DNA from: Euryodendron excelsum
Taxonomy: Eukaryota > Streptophyta > Magnoliopsida > Ericales > Pentaphylacaceae
Direction: 5' to 3'
NCBI GenBank assembly: GCA_033060915.1
Contig: CM065378.1
Location: 34,109,501-34,173,500 of the forward strand
Length of the DNA: 64,000 bases
Position 1 is the stretch's first letter; every line of letters starts with the position of its first letter. The position numbers were made by a program, and so were the translations under genes. The notes under the pieces were generated by a model, which worked only from the letters and a program-made list of their open reading frames with translations, did not search any database and was not told the origin of the DNA. Shown here one piece after another: positions 1-12,000 of this stretch.

Positions 1-3000
1 TACCCACCATCTGACCATTCCCCATAGGCTGAAATCCTTGATGCATGCCACTCAGCATTGGCTGGGAGTGCGTGACACCCACCTGAGTAACCTGCATTGG
101 CTGATGATATTGACTGCCTTCTAGTTGGCTATTGTCTGTTGGTTGAGCTTCCCAGGGTGGCAGTGGCAGCGAACTAGTGCTCTGAGCACCTGCACAACGT
201 TGTGCAATGTCAAGGTCACGGGTCTTAAATGCAAAATGAGTAATTTCTCTACATCAACATTCTCCATAGTGCCAAAAGCCCTGGCTGATTACTGTGGGTC
301 AGTTCCATGAAAATCTTCTGACGATAGATAATCACTGGCTTTTCACATGAATAAGTAAAAAGCTCTAGGGGTTGCAATGGCTCAGATCCAACTGAGTGTC
401 TCTAACAACATGCTTAAGTGCAATCAAAACCTGGAGTAGACAATAAACAGGTTTGGCCAACAACTCAAACCTGAACTTAAATAGTTTGAAGGAGGCTACT
501 TCTCAAAAGATGACACCGACAACGAAGAAGGAAAAAAAGAGGGGGGAAAAAAGGTTTGCCATAGGCTAAGCCAAACCAATTCCACAATTTAAGCATGTTT
601 CGGTGGGTTGACATGGCAGCTGAAAAATTGGAGCTGCTAACTAGCTGTCTAGTGTTCGGCCACACTATGATTGCAGAGTTGAATCTGTAAGAGTGCATGT
701 GTAGACCTTTGAAAATAAAAAAATGCTTATAGAATGAATTAGAAGTGCACCATAGACTGGCGAAGGTGGCTGCTGCTGAGTGTATATCTGTCCATTCCAG
801 GCAGGATTAGCACCTTGTGTGTATAGTGGCTGCTCGTATTGAGGTACCATCATGTTTGGGCCAATTCCATTAGGGTAAACTGAGGTTTGTGGAGGTTGAA
901 AATTCTGCTGCTGCTGATATTGTGGCATTGAGGGGTATGCCTGTCCAGCTGGAGAAACAGGTTGATTATTATTACTTTGAGAAAACATGTCTACAAGAGC
1001 AAGGGTATTCTGCTGATTAGCTACAGGACTGGTTTTCTGGAGTTCTCCCACCGGAACAATAGCTAGTGTATTCTCTGCCGAAGGTGAGTTGAAGTCATCA
1101 CCACTCAAGAGGTCCATTTTAGGATCAACCTTTGTCGGAGTTGTTGCTGGACCATTAGTGGCAGGAGGATCAAGAAGCAGCAGTTGCATCCCTGCACCAG
1201 CATTGGAGGTGGATCTGTAGAGAAATCCAGGTATTTACAGCTTAGAATAGCCAGTAGCTGCATTATAAAGGTGTAAAATTTCTTTAAAATTTTCACTATA
1301 GGTTTACATATAAAAAAAAGGGAATTTCACACTAGGTTTGATGCTCCAGCCATAATAAAATTCAATGTCCTCAAATGATGAGGAGGAGGAGAGGGATGTG
1401 GAAGAGAAAAATAAAATAAAATCATCTGTTCAAGAAGAATATAAAGAACTTTCAATTGTAAAATTGTTTCAATATCAACAGCACATCATCAAAACAGAAA
1501 GCCAAAACGTTTGGTCCCTAATGAGAATAACACAAACTCTAGGCATCCATTACATAAATCTTCCAAAGTTCAATGATTCAATCAAGCATGTAAAAGGTGG
1601 GTGAAAACTAAATTCACTAGTGTCTAGCAAGTCTAGCCGTTGGATTTTTGCTAAAATTGTGCAAAACATATCCCCTATAAATAATCAAACCACAGGAATT
1701 ATAGTCAGAAATGTAAACTTCAGCCACATGAGTACCCAATCCCAACAGCAAAATATCCCCCCCCACCCCCCAAAAAAAAAAAAAAAAGGATTATCAACTA
1801 CAGATCCTGACACATGTTTTGACATCTATGAACTATGCCCAAACATGAATTTGGATAGACTCTACGAAGACCCAGCATAGTATGAATAGATGTCCCATAC
1901 CATAATTTTGAAGGACAACTTCCCATAATAACCAATTTATCAGGGGGTATTAGCCATCGCAATACTTCCCATAATAACCAATGTATCAGGGGTAATAGCC
2001 AGTGCAAATACTGCAAGGAAAAAAAATTCAAAAGTTTATTACCCCCCATCAGACTTTTTTTTGTCTCCTGTATCAATTAGAGGAGCGTCCACATTAGCCA
2101 GTGCTCGAACAGGTTCACGCTTTGGTTTCTCCATTTGAACAGAAGCTCCTGAAGTCATGGCTTCATGCCTGGCTAGGAGACGCTGCAAATCGTCATTCAG
2201 TGCAAGTCCTTGACATAGCAGAGATTCATCCCTGCAAGAGGTAAATGAAAATACATAGTGACAACTTTATTTAAGGCAATAAAAATAAAGAGTCAGCTCT
2301 AGCATCTAGATCATCCAGTCCAAAGGCCTTCCTTATCCTATATAGATCTTGTTCATTTGAAAATCACAAACACAAACACAAGCAAATGCCAACGAAAGAG
2401 AGAATGAATTTGCTAAAAGGTCCGAGGACGAGAAGTAAAATGCCTCAATCAAAGGGCCACAAGGCAACACTTGTTAACTTGACATTTAAATGCAAGCAAC
2501 TGTCTACCTAGGAAGGACTGAGTATAGAATGTCCAACCAATTGGCCTAGCTAGACATTTATACCTTCCTTCTATTTACCTTTCCACTCCATGAACCCCTT
2601 AGTTAGGAGACAAGTTAAGCTTCACCTATCAAACCTCCATCCTTTTTTTAATTTTTCAGTATGTAAGGTGAAATTTTACAGAAATAACCAATAATTACAA
2701 CTACTAGGGGATTACCCCAGGTTCAAAAACAAAATTGGCAAGGAGCCTATCCAACTCTCAGGGTTCGAGCCCTCCAGTTGACTCCTATCTTCCCAGGGTT
2801 TGAGCCCTTCAGTTATGAGCAAAGAAAATTGATACACACAATTGAAGCTAAATCACACCAACTAATTCCAGATGACCTAGCATGTTTAGAAATGACTTCA
2901 CAGTGCCCAACTGAGGCATTTAAAAGGCTTGCTCTACAAGGTTGGTCTTGATATGACTGCCTCTGGAAAGTCAAGAAACTGGAAGGGAGTGCAAGGATTG

Positions 3001-6000
3001 TCCAAACAGTTCAATAGGGTCCAGTACAAGTTGAGAACAACTATAATGAACATCAATGTAGAGTAGCATTCAATAATATATCTGCACTTGGAATACATGT
3101 CATGCATGTTTTCATACAATAATATATACACACTCAGTAAAAGCCCTCCAACAAACAAAAGGGGGTTAAGACCCAAAGGGGGTATGGCAGTTAAAAAACT
3201 CATCTCCTGGACAGGCCAAATTAGACCGTGCCCTAGTGACACACGCCGGCCCGCGGAATAGGCAAACGGCCGTGTGTGGCACTTGCCAACGCTTGACAAG
3301 CTCCGCCAAAGCACACCCCACGTGTTTGTATGCAAAGACAAACACAAAAATTAGAAATCTGTGGGCAACAGGTAGGCAACGCTAGCAACAATGTAGGCAA
3401 CGAGCAACAACTTTATAGCAACGAAAAGAGACATTTTATTGACAATTGCAAGCTATTACAAGCATCAAAGTATGCTATTACAATAGGCAAACAATGTCTA
3501 AGAAGTAGGGCATAAAAGCGAGCAAGGTGGTCCGGAGCTTACCGTGCTCTCCCCCCTTATATATGCTTTTTTAGCCATTTACAACTTTGCACAAGGAAAC
3601 ATAGTGTGTGTGCAATGAGTCATAATTGACCCTCATTTATTCTACAAGCCAAAATAAAGGAAAAGCTTTCGTGCATTTCAAAGTTTACATTGAAAGCTTT
3701 CCAACAAAAAAAACCTTACTCAAAAAGCCCTCCGGACGACAAAGTTATGCGAATGCCAAAATTGCGCAAAAGGTGTCACTGTGTGTAAATCTGGCACGCA
3801 CTGGCAAGGCCAAAGTGAGGTTAACCTGCCCCAATCTGGGCATGGCGCGCGCGCGCATGGCTTGGCTGGCAGGCACACGCGAAGTGAGGTTAAGCCGCCC
3901 CTCTTTCTCGCCACTGATGAGGTTAACGTGTGCACGCGGCAAGGCAGCTAGGCACGCACATGGGCACACGGTCTGGGCACGCGTGGCTGCCAAAGTGAGG
4001 TTATCCTGCCCCTCATTCTCAGCCAAAGTGAGGTTAACTCGGGCCAACCTGGCTGCTTGACTAGGCACTTGGTTGGGCACTTGGGCATCCGTGGGGCACT
4101 CTTGGGCAACCCTTGGAGCTTTGCTTCGCACTTGTCCCAAACATGTTTGTACACCCTCATCCGTGGGGCACTCTTGGGCAACCCTTGGAGCTTTGCTTGG
4201 CACTTGTCCCAAACATGTTTGTACACCCTCAGGCATCTTAAAAGCACACTTTGCATTCCGTATAACTTTGAGAGAAGTTATGTACAATGAGGCAAAGGGT
4301 TGACTAGAAGTGCAACCCTTGACACTCTCCCCCACTTGATCGGTCGGCGCCCTCGACGACGCAGCCCGCCAATATAAAGCAAGTTCCTCCTTGAAAGCCG
4401 TCAAGTCCGCCTCCTTTTCCCAACTGATTTCTTCGTCTCCAAGATCCTTCCATTTGACCAAGTATTGCAACATTTGCTTCCTGGACGTTGTGATAGTTCT
4501 GTGGGCAAGTATCTGATCAACCTTCTTCTTGTCCGCCTTTGCCACAATAATCTGTCTATGGGACTTATTCCGAGACTCATCCTCTTGGTCTGGAAAATAG
4601 GGCTTCAAATAACTGACATGGAAGACCGAATGTATCTTCAACCATGAAGGAGCATCAATTTTATAAGCACACTTGCCAATCTTCTTCAAGATGGTCACTG
4701 GTCCTTCATATTTGCGTATCAATCTCTTGTCTCTACCCCTTAAAAACTTTCGTTGTTCGGGTAAGAGTTTCATCAAGACTTGATCACCGACTTTAAATTC
4801 CAAAGGTCTCCTCTTTTCATCAGCCCATTTCTTCATCTTTGTAGCTGCATGGTCCAAATAAGCCCGCACTATGTCCAAGTTTTTCTTGTAGTCCTTGGCA
4901 AAATTGAACGCTCTTGGTGACTTTCCAACATAAGATCCATTCACTGTGTGGGGCAACAGTGGCTGTTGGCTGGTTACAATCTCAAAAGCACTCTTGCTCG
5001 TAGAGCTACTCTTTTGAGAATTGAAACACAACTGTGCAACGTCTAGAAGTTGTACCCAGTTCTTCTGATTAGCATTAACATAATGTCTGAGATACTCCTC
5101 TAGCATGCAATTGAATCTCTCCGTTTGACCATCGGTCTCCGGATGATAGCTAGACGACATGTCAAGCTTTGACCCGAGAAGCTGAAATAACTCCGTCCAA
5201 AAAATACCCGTAAAGCGTGTATCCCGGTCAGAAACAATGCTTTTAGGCACACCCCAATATTTCACAATGTGCTTAAAGAAGAGTTGGGCAGTCTCCTCCG
5301 CTGACACATATTTGGGTGCGGCAATGAAAGTCGCATACTTGAAAAACCTATCCACTACATTCAAAATAGTGGCGATCTCCCCCACTTTTGGCAAGTTAGT
5401 GATGAAATCGAGCGACACACTCTCCCAAGGTCGACTCGGCACTGGCAACGGTTCAAGCAACCCTGCCTTCCTCTTGTGCTCGACTTTGTCTTGTTGGCAA
5501 ATGAGACATGTGCGCACAAATTCCTCCACATCATCCTTCATTTGGGGCCAATAGTATCCCTGCTTCAACAAAGCAAGTGTACGTTCCCATCCTAGATGTC
5601 CTGCCCAAAGTGAATCATGACATTCCCGAAGGAGTGTCTTCCTCAAATCACCAGCTCTAGGAACGAAGATGCGATTGCCCTTTGTCAACAACAACCCATC
5701 TTGTACCCAAAACTGGCGAGTCTTGCCCTTCTTGACAAGGTTCATCAAGTTTTCAGCCATAGCATCCTTGTCTAGATTGGCCTTAATTTGTTCCCGCATT
5801 TTATTAGAGATGGTAGAAAGAGTACCCATGTAGTGACACGCGGTCAATTCTCCACGTCGACTCAAAGCATCAGCTACATGATTAGTGGCACCGGCTTTGT
5901 ACTCTAACGCAAAGTCAAACTCAGCCAGTTTCTCCTGCCACCTTGCCTGCCTTGCATTCAACTTGGGCTGTGTCAAGAAATGACTAACCGCCGTGTTGTC

Positions 6001-9000
6001 TGTCTTGACCACAAAACGAGTCCCCAACAAGTAATGCCTCCAAACCCGCAGGCAATGCACAACTGCAAGTAACTCTTTCTCATGTGCCGGGTATCTACGT
6101 TCGGCATCATTAAGCTTCCTACTTTCAAAGGCGATAGGATGTCCATCTTGCAATAGAACACCTCCCAAAGCAAAGTCTGAAGCATCCGTTTGAACTTCAA
6201 ATGGTCTACCAATATCTGGTAGAGCTAGCACAGGATCCTTCATCATGGCATCCTTTAGCTCGGTGAAGGCACGTTGGCACTCATCAGTCCACACGTAAGC
6301 CTTACCCTTCTTCAACAATTCAGTCAACGGTGTTGCTATTTTTGAGTAGCCTTCAACAAACTTCCGATAGTAATTAGCCAAACCAAGGAATGAACGCATC
6401 TCCGACACATTGGTTGGCGGTTGCCACTCCTTAATAGCTTTCACCTTGTCATGATCCATACGAATCTTGCCATGTCCAACAACATGACCCAAGAATTTAA
6501 TCTTCTCTTGAGCAAACTCACATTTCTCAAGCTTCATATACAATTTGTGTTCCCGCAACCTAGCAAAGACCTTAGCCAAGTGTTCCACATGCTACTCCAT
6601 CGTAGCACTGTAGACCACAATATCATCGATGTATACCACCACAAACCGGTCAAGGTACTCATCAAGGACTTCATTCATCATGGTGCAAAAGGTCGCTGGT
6701 GCGTTTGTCAAGCCAAATGGCATGACTAGAAACTCATATGAGCCATAACGAGTGACACAAGTCGTTTTGGCTTCATCACCCTAGGCAATTTTCACCTGGT
6801 AGTATCCCGATCTCAAGTCCAGCTTAGTGAAGTATTTTGCCTTACTCAACTGGTCAAAAGACTCCGCAATCCCCGGATTAGGATACTTATTCTTGATTAT
6901 GAGCTTATTAAGAGCTCGGTAGTCTATGCACATCCTTAGACTACTATCATGCTTCTTCTGGAACAGCACAAGCGCACCGTAGGGAGCCTTAGATGGCCTT
7001 ATGAAGCCCGCATCAAGCAATTCCTTCACCTGCTTTCGCAACTCTTCCAACTCCGGCATGGCCATTCTATAAGGAGCCCTTGCTGGTGGCTTTGCCCCAG
7101 GCACCAACTCAATAGCATGATCAACTCCACGTGGTGGAGGCAACTCTTGTGGCAACTTTTCTGGAAAGACATCCCCAAATTGCCTCAACACCTTCTTCAC
7201 TGGTGTGGGTACCGGCCCTTCCATAAGAAACTCATCCAATTTCAACACAGCAACCCAAGTCTGCTCACCCCGCTTAGCTCCCCGGTTCAGTTGCATTGCC
7301 GAGATGAACTTCTCGCTGTTGGTGGTTGACATGGTTGAGATCAAGCACGGTTTCTCACCCATTACACATATTGAATTCGAATATGGCATCACCGCCGTCT
7401 TCGTATTCCTTAAAAATTCCAACCCAAGGATGGCTTAAAAATCATCCATAGGCACCGCAGTGAAGTTGGCTTTTCCTTCCCATGAGCTTACCTTCATAGG
7501 CACCGCTCGTGCAACACCATAGATGGGCTGCGCTGCCAAGTTCACGGCCTTAATCTTGCTAGAGTCCTTCTCCAAAGACAACCCCAGCCTTTCCACCTCA
7601 GTCCCAGCAATAAAGTTGTGGGTGGCACCGGTGTCAATCAGTGCATGTATGGGCTTGCCATTGATCTTGACATCAACAAGCATCAACCCTTTGGTGGACA
7701 CTCTCTTCTCTTTAGTCTCTGTGCCAACTGTGTCGGTCTCAACCTTCTCAGTAGGCTTCTTACCCTTGTCATCGGGCTTCTTCCTCTTGTTGTTGCCCTT
7801 GTCATTAGGCACGATTAGCTGCTTCACAAGCTTCTGCCAATCAACAACATTGCCACCTCTCTTGGCATGAGTTTTCGACTTGTCACCCTTCTTGGCAACG
7901 GCATTCATGTGGAAAGCCCCAACCCTACTTCCCCCGAAGTTTCTTTCACTTCTAGAGCTTTGCCTAGACCTGCGGTCGTCTTCCTCGCTGTCACTAGAAG
8001 CTGCTTGCGACGTGTGATCAGCCACGGAAGCCAATGCATTCAAGGCTCTCTTTTGTGGGCATTCGGCTATCCGGTGCGGTCCACTACATAGGTAGCACGA
8101 AATTGGGCCCTTGCCCTTGCCCGGTTGGTTGCTTTGGGCCTTCCCTTTGTCATGATTGTAAGGCTTATAGTTGTTCTTGTGTGCATGCCGTCCATCCGAA
8201 TTGCTCCTGGATGAGGATGCGGCATCGGTTCCCCCACTCTTGGGCTTACCATGCCCTTGTGACTTGCCACCGCCCCTATTCTTGCGTGGGGAATTGTCCC
8301 TTTGCTTAGGTTCAGATGCGTAGTCCACAAGACATTCAGCTGCGGCTTGAGCATGGGCCAAATCTTGCACACGCTGCCGGTGTAGCTCAACCCTTGCCCA
8401 AGGCTTCAAGCCTTCAAGGAAAAAGAACAACTTCTCCTTCTCTGACATGTCACGGATGTCAAGCATGAGGCCAGAAAATTGCTTGACGTAGTCCCTTGTG
8501 GTGCCCGTATGCTTCAAATCTCGCAAAGCACGACGTGCATTATACTCCACATTTTTTGGAAAGAATTGCAGCTTCAACTCTTGTTTCAACTGCTCCCAAG
8601 TCTCAATAACGCATATGCCCCGTTGCATCTCATCATACTTCGTCCTCCACCACAACTTGGCGTCGGCCGACAAGTACATCATGGCCATGGTCACTTTGGC
8701 TTCCTCCGTGTTTGCCCTTATGGCCTTGAAATATTGTTCCATGTCAAACAGGAAGTTGTCAAGCTCCTTTGCGTCACGGGCTCCCCCATAGGCATGAGGT
8801 TCCGGCACACGGCATCTAGGAGCGTCTCCCCCCCATTGCGGTGCATTCCCAACCGCACGAGTTAGCACATTCACTTTGCCATGCAGCTCTTCAATTTCAA
8901 GCCGAAGGTCTGCCACCATCTCCTCAAGGTCATGCACATGAGCAACGCCATGAGCTTGTTCCAAGTTATGCATCCGTCCCTCAAGATGTGCCAAAGCACC

Positions 9001-12000
9001 CGACAAGGCATCCATCCTAGCCACCCTTTCCTCCAAGAGATCCAACCTTTCCCGTTACGTAGGCATATTGAAAGTTGCTTGCATCGAAAGCCGTAGTAAG
9101 CGATGCACAATGCCCCAAGCTCCGAGCTAATCCTTCGCTCTGATACCAACTGACACACGCCGGCCCGCGGAATAGGCAAACGGCCGTGTGTGGCACTTGC
9201 CAACGCTTGACAATCTCCGCCAAAGCACACCCCACGTGTTTGTATGCAAAGACAAACACAAAAATTAGAAATCTGTGGGCAACAGGTAGGCAACGCTAGC
9301 AACAATGTAAGCAACGAGCAACAACTTTATAGCAACGAAAAGAGACATTTTATTGACAATTGCAAGCTATTACAAGCATCAAAGTATGCTATTACAATAG
9401 GCAAACAATGTCTAAGAAGTAGGGCATAAAAGCTAGCAAGGTGGTCCGGAACTTACCGTGCTCTCCCCCCTTATATATGCTTTTTTAGCCATTTACAACT
9501 TTGCACAAGGAAACATAGTGTGTGTGCGAGGAGTCATAATTGACCCTCATTTATTCTACAAGCCAAAATAAAGGAAAAGCTTTCGTGCATTTCAAAGTTT
9601 ACATTGAAAGCTTTCCAACAAAAAAAACCTTGCTCAAAAAGCCCTCCGGACGACAAAGTTATGCGAATGCCAAAATTGCGCAAAAGGTGTCACTGTGTGT
9701 AAATCTGGCACGCACTGGCAAGGCCAAAGTGAGGTTAACCTGCCCCAATCTGGGCATGACGCGCGCGCACGTGGCTTGGCTGGCTGGCACACGCGAAGTG
9801 AGGTTAAGCCGCCCCTCTTTCTCGCCACTGGTGAGGTTAACGTGTGCCCGCGGCAAGGCAGCTGGGCACGCACATGGGCACACGGTCTGGGCACGCGTGG
9901 CTGCCAAAGTGAGGTTATCCTGCCCCTCATTCTCAGCCAAAGTGAGGTTAATTCGGGCCAACCTGGCTGCTTGGCTAGGCACTTGGCTGGGCACTTGGGC
10001 ATCCGTGGGGCACTCTTGGGCAACCCTTGGAGCTTTGCTTCGCACTTGTCCCAAACATGTTTGTACACCCTCAGGCATCTTAAAAGCACACTTTGCATCC
10101 CGTGTAGCTTTGAGAGAAGCTATGTACAATAAGGCAAGGGGTTGACTAGAAGTGCAACCCTTGACACCTAGCCTTGAACAAATCAGAGGCCAATTTTACC
10201 GCTTTGATTGAGTTATTTTAGGTTCTGGTTGTTCACCCCGCTTCACCTAGCTGCTCCTCTATCACTCTAGCAATAAAATTTGCCTTTTTTATTGCACCAT
10301 AAAACATAAAGGAAAATAGAAAAGGAAAAAAGAGTATAAAAGAAAGATTGTAAGATGAAAAGTCATTATACAAATTGACATAGGTAATGGGATAAGTAAT
10401 ACAAGGCCTTACGAAGTCGAGTTAACAAGGTGTACCACTCTTTGCTTGTACGTGCGACACTGTTCCACCAAGTCAATGATAACCTCCTGCCTAAGCCCCT
10501 GCAAAGTGGGAATATGATTAACTCAACGCAAAGATAAACTACTGGATTTGAGAGTGTAATATGTAGAAAATCTTCAACAAAAAATAAATATATAAATGGT
10601 GCAACTCATGTATGAATTTTTAAAAATTTGAAAATTTATGATTTGTAATGGTGAGTACCAACAAATAGACTTATTAATTTGAGCATTATTTCAGTCCCTG
10701 ATCAAACCAAGTATCAAGCACAGGTTTAACCAAGTCCAAACAGCCCACTATCAGTTCAGCCTGTCGCATTTTTCACAGAGTACCACATCATTAATAGACC
10801 TCACTACACCAAAGTCACACCAGAGAAAGAAAAGAATTATGTCTGCTTTACAACTCATAGATTGGAAAATATACCTCTTTGTTCTCTGGATCTAATGCAT
10901 TCAGCATTTCTGCAAGGACGTCCATAATACCTCGTGCATTCTGAATTTCTGTCAAGCTAGCAAAGAAATATCGATTAGAAACCAAGATGCATAACCACAC
11001 GTAATAACCTTTAACTGGGTAGAAGATGCAAAAGAGTTTTAATGCAACCAACAGTGGCCTCATTTAGTTTATGCTTTGACTCTAATCCCCTTTTGTCTAA
11101 TCAACGAAACAAAGAGAAATTAGTTTGTCAGGGAAAAAAATTGCACCGTAAGATAGAAGCAACAAAAGTGACTTAACATTAGGGCTGTAACAAACCAAGC
11201 TGATTATGAACAGCTGGAGCTCAAACTGGCTATGGGCTTGCACAAATTTGTTTATCCATAAGTTAACAGAGTCAACAGACGTGCCCAGTTTCAAGACTTG
11301 TTTAGTTTAACAGCCTGGCCAGAACATGCCCAAACTCAGCTCATTAGGCTTATTTGGTTGCTTTTTCGTTCCACATGTATTATTCACCGTTAGAGGGGGA
11401 CACGGTATGCACATCTTCGTCCCCTCATTGGATTTAATGTCTCATACAGTTATTTCATGTTTTTTTTCACTGGAGCTGACGCTGCCTGTGGAAAAAAACT
11501 TGTGTTGGCTTTATCTAATAGAATAAATGATTATTGAAGGCACCAGAAAATTGCATCCTCAATCACTTATCTAATTATATCTTACTTTAGGAGCAAAAGA
11601 AGAAGAATTGAATGAAGAATCAGGTCAGAAGTTAAAGATACACACATTTTCACTCATAGAACAAAATTGCAGTCGAGGATTGAGACACAGATGCCGTCAC
11701 TGGCATCGCAGATGTTACCTAACGGATGCAGTCACCGCAGCCATGAATTTTTTTTTTTTTAAGATTAGCCAATTTCAGTAAAATTTATTGATACGCATGT
11801 TTTGAATCCAAAATGATTTATTCTATCAGCTTAGATGATTTTAGATGAATTTTATGAATTAAAATTCAACATTACTAAATATATTCTATTGTATTTGTTT
11901 TTAAGTCATTTAGTAGAGATACATTATATCATTCCCTTTGTGTTCTTCCACCCATGCATCACATTGCCAATACAAATGTTGATTATCATAAATTGCATGA

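Larger units (their letters stand above)
3745..6588 (-). pseudogene. Chromovirus C-terminal RT, RNase H, integrase, chromodomain, running into the 3' LTR
   Basis: Open for 947 codons after the last premature stop. Residues 1-120 are the RT thumb/connection ([12 protein letters not shown]). About 129-245 is RNase H ([32 protein letters not shown]). The integrase HHCC finger is H324/H331/C361/C364, and the catalytic triad is D394, D454 and E490, with the classical 35-residue D-E spacing. A GPY/F-like module follows (about 600-660). About 688-741 is a chromodomain ([16 protein letters not shown]). The frame does not stop there. It crosses the polypurine tract and runs about 190 codons through the 3' LTR. 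No upstream ATG belongs to this piece; it is part of the broken gag-pol frame. Confidence 0.9.
3237..10166 (-). mobile_element. Ty3/gypsy chromovirus LTR retrotransposon, 6.93 kb, in TOL intron 7
   Basis: Full-length element in the same orientation as the host gene. It is bounded by TGACACACGCC... and ...CCCTTGACA on the plus strand, with a 5-bp target duplication CCTAG at 3232-3236 and 10167-10171. Its 5' LTR (minus-strand sense) is 9151-10166 and its 3' LTR is 3237-4324. The primer-binding site next to the 5' LTR matches the 3' end of initiator-Met tRNA, and a polypurine tract abuts the 3' LTR. The internal part encodes gag, protease, RT, RNase H, integrase and a chromodomain in that order in one frame, the layout of plant chromoviruses; the exact clade is not assigned. 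By eye the two LTRs differ by roughly two dozen substitutions over 1 kb (about 2%) plus one 72-bp length difference, so insertion is fairly recent. Several in-frame stops make it non-autonomous. Confidence 0.95.

Noticed and set aside
2760..2820. tRNA B-box-like GGTTCGAGCCC repeated twice (2762, 2796)
   Set aside because: No A box or cloverleaf could be built; at most a SINE scrap or chance repeat.
3626..4303. Plus-strand open frames across the 3' LTR (and the equivalents at 9540-10145)
   Set aside because: They lie antisense to the retrotransposon, repeat in both LTRs and show no domain; they are shadows of GC-rich LTR sequence.
7867..8865. Plus-strand open frames opposite gag
   Set aside because: Antisense to a well-supported gag/zinc-knuckle frame; no family motif.
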